This document shows, piece by piece, positions 10,518 through 19,082 of a stretch of 42,576 nucleotides of DNA (position 1 is its first letter; each line of letters starts with the position of its first letter). A program made the translations under genes and the position numbers. Below the pieces are notes generated by a model that saw nothing but the letters and a program-made list of their open reading frames with translations, had not been told where the DNA came from and searched no databases. Source of the stretch: Omnitrophica bacterium GWA2_41_15 (GTDB lineage: Bacteria; Omnitrophota; Gorgyraeia; Gygaellales; Profunditerraquicolaceae). The DNA is taken from assembly GCA_919902045.1 (NCBI GenBank), contig CAKKSP010000011.1, positions 1-42,576 on the forward strand. Reading direction: 5' to 3'.

Positions 10518-11319
10518 AGGTTATCCGGGAAGCCTCTATCGATTTATCCAAGGCTTTCGGGTTTTCAATTAAATCCGTAGCGCTCCAGGCATCCGAACAA
10601 TATTTGCTCAAATACTGGTAAGGCAGGTAACCATAACCGTTATCCGCCCAGGATTTTGACCAGGAATTTTTAAATTTAAAAATCTTCTTATTATCATCAT
10701 AGCCTACGATACAAATCGCGTGGCCTCCCTGTAATTGATCATCAGGCTTAGGCATAGAAATTACTCCGGTATTTGCTACTTTTTTAGTAAACCAATTGCT
10801 AAAAACCCTTACTCCGGCAAGAAATGGGCCGTTTATAGTTAAGCTTCTTTTCATTTCTAAAACTGATTTTATCCTGGCGTAGGCTTTAATGCGGTAGATC
10901 TTGGCTTTTTTATCGGCATCTTTTTTAGGAGAATCTTTCTGAAACGGACGATACGGCCAAAAGCTTTCCGGTGGAGTGCCATAATTTAAAAGTATCTTCA
11001 TAGCTATCCGCGGATATGTGCCTTCTTCATCGGGTGAGCCGTCATATTTTTTACAAAGACTATACAAATATCTTGGAGACAACTTTATGGTTTTCTTATA
11101 TTCTATTTTATCCTGATATTCCTTTAGGCCAACAACAGTTGCAAATGCCACACAAGTTCCCTCGTTTCCCTGATTTCGCACAGCAGACATAGCAAAGGTG
11201 TAATCGACACTTATCGGAGGAGTAATTTCGGGAAGCACTAACCCCATAGGAATATCGCGCAGATCCCTAGGGTCAGGTTTACAACCGAGGGAATAATTAG
11301 CTCTAATTTTGTTATTCAT
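10468..11319 (-). CDS. Papain-like C1-family cysteine protease
   Basis: This 283-residue protein has a complete C1 catalytic set: NQGNEGTCVAFATVVG with the oxyanion Gln and catalytic Cys near residue 56, GGHAICIVGYDD with the catalytic His, and FKNSWSKSWADNGYGYL with the Asn and structural Trp. There is no signal peptide and little propeptide. The N-terminus SLGCKPDPRDLRDIPM is the usual entry to bacterial C1A domains. As written it would be cytoplasmic. The gene starts 12 nt after the ATPase gene, has no visible Shine-Dalgarno site, and overlaps the lipoprotein gene by 50 nt. Target proteins are unknown. Confidence 0.87.
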   Translation of the reverse strand: MNNKIRANYSLGCKPDPRDLRDIPMGLVLPEITPPISVDYTFAMSAVRNQGNEGTCVAFATVVGLKEYQDKIEYKKTIKLSPRYLYSLCKKYDGSPDEEGTYPRIAMKILLNYGTPPESFWPYRPFQKDSPKKDADKKAKIYRIKAYARIKSVLEMKRSLTINGPFLAGVRVFSNWFTKKVANTGVISMPKPDDQLQGGHAICIVGYDDNKKIFKFKNSWSKSWADNGYGYLPYQYLSKYCSDAWSATDLIENPKALDKSIEASRITYEKYFKNNSFCLSCNN

Positions 11320-11324
11320 AATAT

Positions 11325-11333
11325 TTTATATCA
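11325..11333 (-). promoter_or_regulatory. Possible extended -10 element for the protease gene (leaderless start)
   Basis: The minus strand reads TGATATAAA, which fits TGnTATAAt in all but the last base, ending 5 nt before the protease ATG. It overlaps the ATPase stop codon. Transcription would begin at or next to the ATG, matching the lack of a Shine-Dalgarno site. Confidence 0.35.
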
Positions 11334-12476
11334 AATCAAAAAAGTATCCAAGGCTTGGCGCCAAGGGAAAACAACAATTCCATTATCAAGTTTTCTCGGA
11401 TGAATATCTTTTAAGGACACCACAAACAATGGCAACTTAGGAAACCGTTTATGAAAAGCTATTCGCGTATCATCTGACACCGTATCTGATGAAGTTTTAC
11501 ATTCAAAAGCCATAATTGGCCCACGAGGGCCTGTTACAAGTATATCAACCTCATTTCTTCCTTCTCGCCAAAACGAAAACTCATAAGGTTTTTCATGATA
11601 ATCTCGCATACGCTTTAATTCATTATAGAAAAAGGTTTCAAATAAATAACCTTTCTCCTGCAGAGTAGGAGGGTCAACCAAGCGGTTCTGCAATGCCCGA
11701 ACAACACCGCAATCAAAAAAATAGAATTTTGGCCGCGCTTTTTTACGCTCACTTCTGTCCCAAGGCCACAGAAAATCGCCTAAAAGAGTATCCTCAAGGA
11801 TCGAAAAATATTCCTTGACTGTACTCATTGGAACCGAAGAATCGCGCGCCACAGAAGCAAATTCGATTGTTTCCGCATTCATTTGAGCCGCCACACTCAA
11901 AAATCTCTGAAACGCGCCCACATTGCGAGTCAATGCTTCTGCTTGAACTTCTTCTTTAACATAAATTGTACAATACGCCTTTAATTGCCGACGCACATCA
12001 TCAACTTTACCATCCAAAAAAGTTGTTACTACGCGAGGCAATGTTCCATAAGACAAAGCCATACCGATATCAAACTCCTTGCCGACTTCAGTGTTGGTTA
12101 AAGGATACAACCGTAAATCAAGCGCCCTTCCGCCTAAAAGATTAGCGCTGCCACGCTTTAACTTTCGCGCACTGGAACCAGAAAGAATAAATCTTAATCC
12201 AATCTCTTCTATCCCCTTTTGAACATAATCTAAAAGCGCCGGAACCCGTTGAACTTCATCAACAATTACCAAATCATTTTTGTGTAAAGCCTGCAATTGT
12301 TCCCAAAATATAACCGGTGAACGAGAAAGTGAAAGCTCTGTCTCAGGGACCAACAAGTCCATAAATAAAGCCGGGTGTAATTTACGCAATAAAAACGTCT
12401 TCCCTGTCATACGCGGGCCAAATAAAAACAGAGAGCCTGAAATCTTATCTAAATTAAGTAATCTTTGATAGCTCAT
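11331..12476 (-). CDS. AAA-family ATPase with DUF4143 (PD-(D/E)XK-like) domain
   Basis: This 381-residue protein belongs to the widespread AAA_14/DUF4143 group. Residues ~17-27 form the Walker A loop GPRMTGKTFLL, LVIVDEVQRVP is Walker B, and LSGSSARKL is sensor-like. The C-terminal third holds FWREGRNEVDILV followed by AFECKTS, a PD-(D/E)XK-like Asp...Glu-x-Lys set. Members are often accessory genes of unknown cellular role and are common in uncultured bacteria. It has no Shine-Dalgarno site but has promoter and dyad sequences directly upstream. It splits rfbB from gmd and is probably acquired. Confidence 0.88.
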   Translation of the reverse strand: MSYQRLLNLDKISGSLFLFGPRMTGKTFLLRKLHPALFMDLLVPETELSLSRSPVIFWEQLQALHKNDLVIVDEVQRVPALLDYVQKGIEEIGLRFILSGSSARKLKRGSANLLGGRALDLRLYPLTNTEVGKEFDIGMALSYGTLPRVVTTFLDGKVDDVRRQLKAYCTIYVKEEVQAEALTRNVGAFQRFLSVAAQMNAETIEFASVARDSSVPMSTVKEYFSILEDTLLGDFLWPWDRSERKKARPKFYFFDCGVVRALQNRLVDPPTLQEKGYLFETFFYNELKRMRDYHEKPYEFSFWREGRNEVDILVTGPRGPIMAFECKTSSDTVSDDTRIAFHKRFPKLPLFVVSLKDIHPRKLDNGIVVFPWRQALDTFLI

Positions 12477-12482
12477 AATATG

Positions 12483-12519
12483 AGAATAACATATTTATGT
12501 TATTTGTCAAACATAAATA
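12483..12519 (-). promoter_or_regulatory. Promoter with overlapping dyads upstream of the ATPase gene
   Basis: The minus strand has a perfect -35 TTGACA (12505-12510) and a weaker -10 TATTCT (12483-12488), 16 nt apart. The -10 ends only 6 nt before the ATG at 12476. Two overlapping perfect dyads cover it: ATGTTATTT/AAATAACAT with a 9-nt loop, and ATAACAT/ATGTTAT with a 4-nt loop. This layout would suit a repressor, perhaps autoregulation, and a leaderless transcript. Confidence 0.45.
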
Positions 12520-12524
12520 ACATT

Positions 12525-13490
12525 CTAAAATATATTTTTATGATTCATATACCAAGAAACAACTTGTTTAATACCCGATTTAAAGTTTACTTTAGGCGAC
12601 CAGCCAAGTTTTTTTATCTTTCTAAAATCAAGCGCGTAACGGATATCATGGCCCGGCCTATCTTTAACAAACTCAATAAGTGATTGCGGCTTGTCTAAAA
12701 TATTTAAAATTTCTTTAACCACTTCAATATTTCTTTTTTCTTGAGCACTGCCGATATTATAAATTTCACCGGGTTTACCTTTTTGCATCACAGAATAAAC
12801 TGCTTCAGCACAATCATCTACATAAAGCCATTCCCGCACGTTTTGACCTCTGGCATAAACAGGAACTCTTTTATTTTGTAACGCTTTGCTAATTATTACC
12901 GGAATAAGTTTCTCCGGATACTGCCATGGCCCATAATTATTACATGGCCTGACAATTATTGCCGGAAAATTATAGGTTCGAATATAAGATTTAATCAGTA
13001 AATCCGCGGCTGCTTTACTGGCCGAATAAGGGCTATTTGGCTTAAACGGGGACTCTTCATTAAATTTTCCCTTCTCTATATCGCCATAAACCTCATCTGT
13101 TGAAATATGAACAAATCTATTGATTCTATATTTTTTTGATAAATCAAGAAGCACCTGCGTTCCCTTAATATTGGTATCAATAAACGGCGAGGCATCGACA
13201 ATACTGCGATCAACATGAGTTTCAGCGGCAAAATGAACAATAATCTCAGGTTTTTCTTTAGTAAAAATCGCTTCGATTTTTTTGTTATCGCAAATATCAG
13301 TTTTATAAAATGCAAACTTTCCTTCGACCTCTTTTAAACGTTCTAACGTACCGGCGTAAGTGAGTTTATCGATCACGACAACTTTAGGGACAGTCCCGCT
13401 CGCTTCGCTCGGGGACAGTCCCTTCAGCAACAATCTTACAAAAGCGCTTCCGATAAATCCTGCGCCTCCGGTAACAATAATTTTAGACAT
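12525..13490 (-). CDS. rfbB: dTDP-glucose 4,6-dehydratase
   Basis: This 321-residue extended SDR converts dTDP-glucose to dTDP-4-keto-6-deoxyglucose. It has [22 protein letters not shown] (diagnostic for RmlB), AAETHVDRS, STDEVYG with the catalytic Asp-Glu, YSASKAAADLL as the Tyr-Lys pair, and RPCNNYGPWQYPEKLIP. Residues ~24-35 (GLSPSEASGTVP) are an extra segment between the first helix and the second strand, encoded by a palindromic repeat at 13387-13422. The length is slightly below the usual ~350. It overlaps the reductase gene by 8 nt. Its product can feed WecE and the RmlD-like enzyme. Confidence 0.95.
   Translation of the reverse strand: MSKIIVTGGAGFIGSAFVRLLLKGLSPSEASGTVPKVVVIDKLTYAGTLERLKEVEGKFAFYKTDICDNKKIEAIFTKEKPEIIVHFAAETHVDRSIVDASPFIDTNIKGTQVLLDLSKKYRINRFVHISTDEVYGDIEKGKFNEESPFKPNSPYSASKAAADLLIKSYIRTYNFPAIIVRPCNNYGPWQYPEKLIPVIISKALQNKRVPVYARGQNVREWLYVDDCAEAVYSVMQKGKPGEIYNIGSAQEKRNIEVVKEILNILDKPQSLIEFVKDRPGHDIRYALDFRKIKKLGWSPKVNFKSGIKQVVSWYMNHKNIF
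13387..13422. repeat. GGGACAGTCCC palindrome pair read in frame inside rfbB
   Basis: Two copies of the 11-bp interrupted palindrome GGGACAGTCCC (13387-13397 and 13412-13422) flank a GCTCGCTTCGCTCG core. The 36-bp unit lies inside rfbB with the reading frame kept and encodes residues ~24-35, at a place where the family has only a short loop. Confidence 0.85.
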
Positions 13491-14304
13491 TTAGATACTC
13501 CTTAACGCACTCCTCAAGCACATCCTTTATCGGACGCACTGTAAATCCTGATTCCCGCAGCTTTCGCGTAGACATTATGAGATTAGTCCTGGCCATATTC
13601 AATGTTTTAAAATTAATCACAGAATATTTGAAATCAGGAACATATTTTTTATAAACTTCCATTAAATCAGGAAAATATAAACCGCCTTCATTTACAATAT
13701 TAAACGTTCCCTTAGCATCAATTCCGATAAGATGTTTAAGCGCTTTGAGAAAATCCGGTATATAAGTTACAGAATTTGGCGCATCAATAACCTTGCCGTA
13801 TTTAGTCAACTTATCAATAAGATTTTTTGGGTGAGGACGATTGTCTAACGGTATGCGAACTCTTAAAATTAAAATATTATGTTTTTTTAATAACGGCGTA
13901 AGAGCAAGCTCTGCGTAAATCTTGCTACGGCTATAGAATAAGTCTAGGAAATCCGGAGTTTTATCGTCGTCAATTGGCTGATCTTTATCGTAATTATAAT
14001 GAAAAATACATCCACTGCTAATATGAATATACTTAATTCCTGCTCTCAAAGCGCCTTCTGCTAAAACTAAAGGCATATAAGTATTGGCAGTTAAAGTTCT
14101 CTCTTTATCTTCCTCACAACCGTCAACATTAAATTTACCGGTGTGGCCTATACAGTTAATAAGAATATCCGTACGATATTTTTTTATTTCTCCAATAACG
14201 TCATCTACCGAATTTATTCTCTTTTCGGAAATTTCGGCATCTAAATTTTCCCGGATTCTGCTCCCAAAATAACCCTTTCCCAAAATAAGTATTTTTTTAT
14301 CCAT
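13483..14304 (-). CDS. RmlD-like dTDP-4-keto-sugar reductase
   Basis: This 273-residue SDR of the RmlD substrate-binding group has the Rossmann motif [11 protein letters not shown] at the N-terminus, [20 protein letters not shown] in place of the family's NcaAyTaVDkaE block, [11 protein letters not shown], the catalytic pair in [10 protein letters not shown], and RVRIPLDNR. It sits between rfbA and rfbB, overlapping both. RmlD makes dTDP-L-rhamnose after RmlC acts, but no rfbC gene is present here. It may therefore reduce the 4-keto sugar directly (for example to dTDP-fucose or 6-deoxytalose), or work with an rfbC elsewhere. The sequence is divergent, so the exact reaction is unsure. Confidence 0.8.
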   Translation of the reverse strand: MDKKILILGKGYFGSRIRENLDAEISEKRINSVDDVIGEIKKYRTDILINCIGHTGKFNVDGCEEDKERTLTANTYMPLVLAEGALRAGIKYIHISSGCIFHYNYDKDQPIDDDKTPDFLDLFYSRSKIYAELALTPLLKKHNILILRVRIPLDNRPHPKNLIDKLTKYGKVIDAPNSVTYIPDFLKALKHLIGIDAKGTFNIVNEGGLYFPDLMEVYKKYVPDFKYSVINFKTLNMARTNLIMSTRKLRESGFTVRPIKDVLEECVKEYLNV

Positions 14305-15160
14305 TTTTTAAAATTTGCTGCAGATACTCGCCGTAGCTTGTATTTATGGAATCAGCTAATTTTTTTAACTTCTGCGCGCTGATATAGCCGTTTCGATAAG
14401 CGATCTCTTCTACGCAACCTATTTTTAAACCCTGCCGTTCCTCTATTGTCTTGATAAAAATTGAAGCATCAATTAACGAATCATAGGTTCCGGTATCTAA
14501 CCAGGCATACCCCCGGCCAAGAAGTTTTGCTTTTAGTTTACCTTGCTTAAGATATTGTTTGTTTACATCAGTTATTTCAATTTCACCGCGACCAGAAGGT
14601 TTGATGCTTTTGGCAATTTTAGCGGCATCTTTATCGTAAAAATAAATCCCGGTTATTGCCCAGTTAGACTTAGGATGTTTAGGCTTTTCTTCTATTGAAA
14701 TAACCTTACTCTTATTAAATCCCATTACACCATAACGCTGGGGATTCTTTACATAATAACCAAAAACCATTGCCCCACTTTTTAAAGAAGTGCCTTCTTT
14801 GAGGTATTCAATAAAGTTATTGCCAAAAAAGATATTGTCACCCAGGATTAAACAAACAGAATCCTTACCTACAAAATCTTCTCCAATTATCAAACTTTCA
14901 GCAATCCCCCGCGGAGCTTCCTGAATAGCGTAACTAATTGATATGCCTAAGGTTTCACCATCTCCCAACAGGTCTTTAAACCTCGGAATATCCTGGGCAT
15001 TAGAAATTAATAATATATCACGAATACCTGCTAACATCAAGACCGAAAGTGGGTAATAGATCATCGGTTTGTCATAAACCGGGAGCAACTGTTTGCTGAC
15101 ACCTTTTGTAATCGGGTAAAGCCGAGTTGCTTTGCCGCCTGCTAGTATTATGCCTTTCAT
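14297..15160 (-). CDS. rfbA: Glucose-1-phosphate thymidylyltransferase
   Basis: This 287-residue nucleotidyltransferase forms dTDP-glucose from dTTP and glucose-1-phosphate. The N-terminal motif [20 protein letters not shown] contains the nucleotide-binding loop and catalytic Arg/Lys. [26 protein letters not shown] and the C-terminal [15 protein letters not shown] are typical RmlA blocks. I take the ATG at 15160, which has AAGGAG about 7 nt upstream; the in-frame codon at 15184 would add eight atypical residues and enter a repeat. A 45-bp near-palindrome lies just upstream of the ribosome site. The gene opens the dTDP-sugar unit rfbA-rmlD-like-rfbB. Confidence 0.95.
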   Translation of the reverse strand: MKGIILAGGKATRLYPITKGVSKQLLPVYDKPMIYYPLSVLMLAGIRDILLISNAQDIPRFKDLLGDGETLGISISYAIQEAPRGIAESLIIGEDFVGKDSVCLILGDNIFFGNNFIEYLKEGTSLKSGAMVFGYYVKNPQRYGVMGFNKSKVISIEEKPKHPKSNWAITGIYFYDKDAAKIAKSIKPSGRGEIEITDVNKQYLKQGKLKAKLLGRGYAWLDTGTYDSLIDASIFIKTIEERQGLKIGCVEEIAYRNGYISAQKLKKLADSINTSYGEYLQQILKNG

Positions 15161-15176
15161 AAGTAACTCCTTCTTT

Positions 15177-15221
15177 AGGGACATTTCTTAACAGGTAAAT
15201 TACTTGTTTAGAAATGTCCCT
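15177..15221. repeat. 45-bp near-palindromic element, copy A (5' of rfbA)
   Basis: The element starts AGGGACATTTCT and ends AGAAATGTCCCT, with a 3-nt centre. Arms of 21 nt pair with two mismatches. Related copies of identical length lie at 27699-27743 and 36771-36815. Here it separates the SemiSWEET gene from the rfbA ribosome site. No U-tract follows it on the minus strand, so it is not a standard terminator. Confidence 0.88.
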
Positions 15222-15230
15222 GTACTTCTG

Positions 15231-15479
15231 TTATCTATATCTCACATACAACCACACCAAAATAATCATACTAAGCAACGTAACCGAATTTGCCATAATA
15301 AGCACTGGGCTCTTTAAATATAGCCCATAGACAATCCATAAACTTACACCCGCAGAAAGCTGTAGAAGCATAACGATGCTTACATCTTTTGCAGATTTTG
15401 TACGCCAAACTTTAATTATTTGCGGCAGGAAAGAAAACATAGTTAGGGTTGCGGCTAGAAAACCGATTAAGTTCCACAT
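15231..15479 (-). CDS. SemiSWEET sugar transporter (PQ-loop family)
   Basis: This 82-residue integral membrane protein has three predicted transmembrane segments. The PQ-loop signature FLPQIIKVWRTKSAKDVS lies after the first segment, and the second and third hydrophobic stretches hold LWIVYGLY and LLSMIILVWLY. SemiSWEETs are three-helix proteins of about 85 residues that dimerise to carry small sugars. The ATG follows the stop of the upstream gene by 6 nt with no clear Shine-Dalgarno site, suggesting translational coupling. Whether it moves free sugars tied to the adjacent sugar-nucleotide genes is not evident. Confidence 0.9.
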   Translation of the reverse strand: MWNLIGFLAATLTMFSFLPQIIKVWRTKSAKDVSIVMLLQLSAGVSLWIVYGLYLKSPVLIMANSVTLLSMIILVWLYVRYR

Positions 15480-15485
15480 AGATTT

Positions 15486-16316
15486 TTAAAACGGAATCTT
15501 TACTCCAACTTCAACAGCCCTATCTTTCTCAAGTAAATTCTTTAAACGAAGAAATGCTTTTGCCTCGTTCCTCTTAAGAAAACTGCTATTTAATGCTAAA
15601 TCAAGGCCTAAAGGTTTACTCTTTTTGTCAGACAAACTAAGCACCAGCTCTTTATTAGGCGCAATACGGGCTTTTGCGCCGAAAGTAAATATTTGAGGCT
15701 TACCCTTCTTAGAATCAACCTCAAAATTTACTCCAAATTTAGCGCCTAATTTCCATTCTCCGTAAAAACAAATCACCTGCGCGCGGCTATTTGTTTTTTT
15801 TATTCCTGACCCAAGCCGAAACTTTATTTTTCCTTCTTGAGGATACATGGTGCCGGATTCAAGCTGCGCCTTAAACTCAAAAGAAGAGTTATCACTTCCT
15901 TCTAAAAGATAAACTAATTTCTCTCCGGTAAATAATTTCCAAGCGCCGCGAAATTCAATTTGCTGCGCGATTTTCTTTTTAGTTACCAGATCATACTTAA
16001 TATAACGATAAACAATCTGCTGGTTCTCGCCTATTTCCCATTTATTTTCAAAAATAAATTCTCTATGTGTTTGATTATTTTTTACTGAAAAACAAATTCG
16101 GTTTTCTTTATCAACGTACCACTTTCCTGATAATTTCCAAGTTCTAAGGCTGACAAGGCTCCATCTATTATAACCTTTTAACTCCAGGACCAGATTATTA
16201 CCATCAACAGCGATAATCTCGCCTTTTAAAGTAACGTTATCTTTTTGAGCAGGAGTAAAAATAAGTTCATGATTCTTAGTAAACTCCCATTTACCCTTGT
16301 CCGACAGTTTATTCAT
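15486..16316 (-). CDS. Unrecognised protein with tryptophan-marked beta-strand repeats
   Basis: I do not recognise this 276-residue protein. It carries five similar units of the form G-x-W-x-hydrophobic...hydrophobic-x-aromatic, marked by W10, W66, W93, W126 and W188: GKWEFTKNHELIF, GKWYVDKENRICF, NKWEIGENQQIVY, GAWKLFTGEKLVY and GEWKLGAKFGVNF. The rest alternates polar and hydrophobic residues, pointing to an all-beta protein. It ends in Phe, like outer-membrane barrels, but has no signal peptide or membrane helix. The ribosome site AAGGT is close to the ATG. It is followed 6 nt later by the SemiSWEET gene and preceded by tyrS. Function is unknown. Confidence 0.75.
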   Translation of the reverse strand: MNKLSDKGKWEFTKNHELIFTPAQKDNVTLKGEIIAVDGNNLVLELKGYNRWSLVSLRTWKLSGKWYVDKENRICFSVKNNQTHREFIFENKWEIGENQQIVYRYIKYDLVTKKKIAQQIEFRGAWKLFTGEKLVYLLEGSDNSSFEFKAQLESGTMYPQEGKIKFRLGSGIKKTNSRAQVICFYGEWKLGAKFGVNFEVDSKKGKPQIFTFGAKARIAPNKELVLSLSDKKSKPLGLDLALNSSFLKRNEAKAFLRLKNLLEKDRAVEVGVKIPF

Positions 16317-16322
16317 TTTACC

Positions 16323-17495
16323 TTATCTGATTATTCTCAAAAAACGCCTCTTGCCGACTTTTAAGACTCCTGAGCTTTCAACACAAAAATTTTCATCATC
16401 AATACGCTGGGTATCTAAATATACCCCACCTTGTTTAATCAAACGCCTGGCTTCATTTCTAGATTCCGCTAATGACGAATTAATAATAAGATCGACGATA
16501 TTTGTTTTATCCTGAGTAAGTTTATATTCCTGCATATCTTCCGGAAGTTCTTTTCGGCTAAAAACTTTCTCAAAACCTTCCCTAGCAGCAATCGAAGCTT
16601 CCCGGTTATGAAATTCAGAAATAATCTCTTCGGCTAAACGCATTTTCGCTTCTTTTGGGTGGAGTGATTTTATTTCTTCAAGATCAGAATCCGTCAATAG
16701 CTCATAATATTTCATCATCATATTATCAGATAGCGACATAATCTTACCGAACATCTCTTGTGGCAGCTCGTTTATACCTACATAATTATTGTAAGATTTA
16801 CTCATCTTCTGAACTCCGTCAAGCCCTTCTAAAAGCGGCATAGTTATAACCACCTGGGATTCCTGATTAAAATCTTTCTGTAGCTCTCTTCCAACCAAAA
16901 GATTAAAAATTTGATCAGTTCCGCCGAGCTCAATATCTGCCTCTAACTTTACCGAATCATACCCCTGAAGTATCGGGTACATAAATTCAAGTAAAGATAT
17001 ATCCTCTCCGCTTGAATATCTTTTTTTAAAATCCGCCCGCGCCAGCATCTGGGAAACTGTAGTATGAGCAGTCAGCCGGAAGATATCCATAGAAGCCATT
17101 TTATCAAACCAATCGCTGTTAAAAACAATTTTGAGTTTAGTTATATCAAGAATTTTGCATATCTGCTCTTTGTAAGTCTGGGCGTATTGCAGGACTTCTT
17201 CGCTAGTAAGTTGTTTTCTAAGAACAGACCTTCCGGTAGGATCTCCGATGCGTGCGGTAAAATCTCCGATGAGAAAATAAACTTCATGCCCAAGTTTCTG
17301 AAATGCCCGAAGCTTGCGCAAAAGCACAGTGTGTCCTAAATGCAGGTCAGGAGCGGTAGGATCAAAACCTGCTTTTATTTTCAGAGGCTGCTTATTTTGG
17401 ATCGACTTATTTAATTTATTACGCAGTTCCTCTTCTGAAATTATATCTACCGCTCCCCGCTTTATTATTTGTAACTGCCTATCAAGCTCTGTCAT
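16323..17495 (-). CDS. tyrS: Tyrosyl-tRNA synthetase
   Basis: This 390-residue class I synthetase charges tRNA-Tyr. It has the HIGH-type motif [11 protein letters not shown] near residue 52, the specificity segment [26 protein letters not shown], and the KMSKS loop in [16 protein letters not shown]-terminal S4 RNA-binding domain follows (about residues 325-390, with [17 protein letters not shown]). The overall pattern fits the TyrZ-like branch. The ATG overlaps the rpsA stop by 4 nt, so the two genes are transcribed together. Length and motifs are complete and there is no sign of decay. Confidence 0.97.
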   Translation of the reverse strand: MTELDRQLQIIKRGAVDIISEEELRNKLNKSIQNKQPLKIKAGFDPTAPDLHLGHTVLLRKLRAFQKLGHEVYFLIGDFTARIGDPTGRSVLRKQLTSEEVLQYAQTYKEQICKILDITKLKIVFNSDWFDKMASMDIFRLTAHTTVSQMLARADFKKRYSSGEDISLLEFMYPILQGYDSVKLEADIELGGTDQIFNLLVGRELQKDFNQESQVVITMPLLEGLDGVQKMSKSYNNYVGINELPQEMFGKIMSLSDNMMMKYYELLTDSDLEEIKSLHPKEAKMRLAEEIISEFHNREASIAAREGFEKVFSRKELPEDMQEYKLTQDKTNIVDLIINSSLAESRNEARRLIKQGGVYLDTQRIDDENFCVESSGVLKVGKRRFLRIIR

Positions 17496-19042
17496 AAACC
17501 TTTGGCTGATAAACCGATTTTAGCTTGTTCAACATCCACCTTAATCACTTTTACCTTTATTTTGTCTCCCGGTTTAAGAGTGGCCGTGCGTTCAGCTTCA
17601 ATCTCGTTAGAAAACACAAGCCCTTCAAGTTCCGGTTCAAGTTTCACAAAAACTCCAAAATCCGTAACGCTGACTACTTCTGAATCGCAAACTGTATCAA
17701 GCGGATATTTTACGGCGATTTCCGGCCACGGATTATTCTGAAGCTGTTTTAAACCAAGGGCAATCCTGCGATTCTGGCTGTCTACTGATAAAACTACTAC
17801 ATCAACTTTTTGTCCTTTTTTTAACACCTCTTGAGGATGAGCTATGCGCTTAGTCCATGACATATCAGAAACATGGATCATACCTTCAAGATTTGAGTCT
17901 AATTCCACAAATGCGCCGTAATCCGTAAAACCGCGGACTTTACCTTGAGCCTTACTATTTACGGGGAATTTTTCTTCTGCTTCAAGCCATGGATTCTGCT
18001 CAAGCTGCTTTAAACTTAAGGAAATCCGGCGTGCATCGCGGTCAACATTAAGAATCTGGGTTTCTACCATATCTCCGATTGCAAACATTTCGCTTAAATT
18101 ATTGATACGTTTTGCCCAAGAGATCTCGGAAACATGGATCAGGCCTTCAATACCCTTATCAAGCTCGACAAATACTCCATAAGGCAGTATATTAACCACT
18201 TTTCCTTTTATACGCGCACTAGGAGTAAATTTTTCATCCACATTCTGCCATGGATCAGGAGAGCGTTGCTTAAGGCCCAGAGAAACTTTTCCTGATTCGC
18301 GGTCAAGATTAAGGATCATCACTTCAATACGTGCGCCAATTGCTACGATTTCTGAAGGATGAGTAATTTTTGACCAGGACATATCGGTAATATGAAGCAG
18401 GCCGTCAACTCCGCCTAAATCCACAAATGCTCCGAAATCAGTAATAGCTTTCACTAATCCTGAATAAATATTTCCGATCTTTAACTCATGCCAAATCTTG
18501 GCTTTTGCTTCATCTTTCTCTTTTTGAATCGCTTCGCGGCGGGAAACAATTACACTGCGGCGTAAGCTATTTACTTTAATAATTTTGAATTTAAACCCTT
18601 TACCCAAAATATCCCTATCCTGGACATTTTTAAAAGAGGATAGCGATGCGGGAAGAAATCCTTCGATTCCCATCACATCCACAAGAAAACCGCCTTTAAC
18701 CTTTTTGATTACTCTTCCGTCATTAAGATCGCCGTCCTGATGGCTTTTTAATATTTTATCCCAGCTCTGAAGCCTCATTGCTTTATCGCGGGACAAAACT
18801 ATTGCTCCGGCATCATCCTCGATCGAATCAACAAAAAAATCAAGTTCCTGATTAATCACAAGGTCTGACTGCTGGAACTGGGATAAAGCTACTATCCCTT
18901 CAGACTTAAACCCCACATCAACCAGAACGTCATTCTGGCTGATAGAAACTACTCTTCCTTTAATAATATCGCCTTCGCGCATAATTTTAATACTTTGATT
19001 ATATAGCTCTTCTAATTCTTTTCTCTCTACAGCTGTTAACAT
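17492..19042 (-). CDS. rpsA: 30S ribosomal protein S1
   Basis: This 516-residue protein contains six S1 OB-fold repeats, recognisable by their G-x-V...hydrophobic-V-x(2)-G/L cores. They begin near residues 20, 105, 190, 275, 360 and 445 ([92 protein letters not shown]). The middle repeats end in the usual HVSEISW/HVSDMSW. S1 unfolds mRNA leaders during initiation on the 30S subunit. A strong AAGGAGG ribosome site precedes the ATG. It sits after plsC, an order seen in many bacteria, where cmk-plsC/ispH-rpsA genes cluster. Confidence 0.96.
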   Translation of the reverse strand: MLTAVERKELEELYNQSIKIMREGDIIKGRVVSISQNDVLVDVGFKSEGIVALSQFQQSDLVINQELDFFVDSIEDDAGAIVLSRDKAMRLQSWDKILKSHQDGDLNDGRVIKKVKGGFLVDVMGIEGFLPASLSSFKNVQDRDILGKGFKFKIIKVNSLRRSVIVSRREAIQKEKDEAKAKIWHELKIGNIYSGLVKAITDFGAFVDLGGVDGLLHITDMSWSKITHPSEIVAIGARIEVMILNLDRESGKVSLGLKQRSPDPWQNVDEKFTPSARIKGKVVNILPYGVFVELDKGIEGLIHVSEISWAKRINNLSEMFAIGDMVETQILNVDRDARRISLSLKQLEQNPWLEAEEKFPVNSKAQGKVRGFTDYGAFVELDSNLEGMIHVSDMSWTKRIAHPQEVLKKGQKVDVVVLSVDSQNRRIALGLKQLQNNPWPEIAVKYPLDTVCDSEVVSVTDFGVFVKLEPELEGLVFSNEIEAERTATLKPGDKIKVKVIKVDVEQAKIGLSAKGL

Positions 19043-19082
19043 TTTTTGTATTCCTCCTTGTGCTCAAGTAAATTAATGGTTT

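Noticed and set aside
15177-15221. 45-bp elements as terminators
   Set aside because: In copies A and B the hairpin is followed by AAAGA on the minus strand and then the ribosome site or start of the next gene, with no U-tract.
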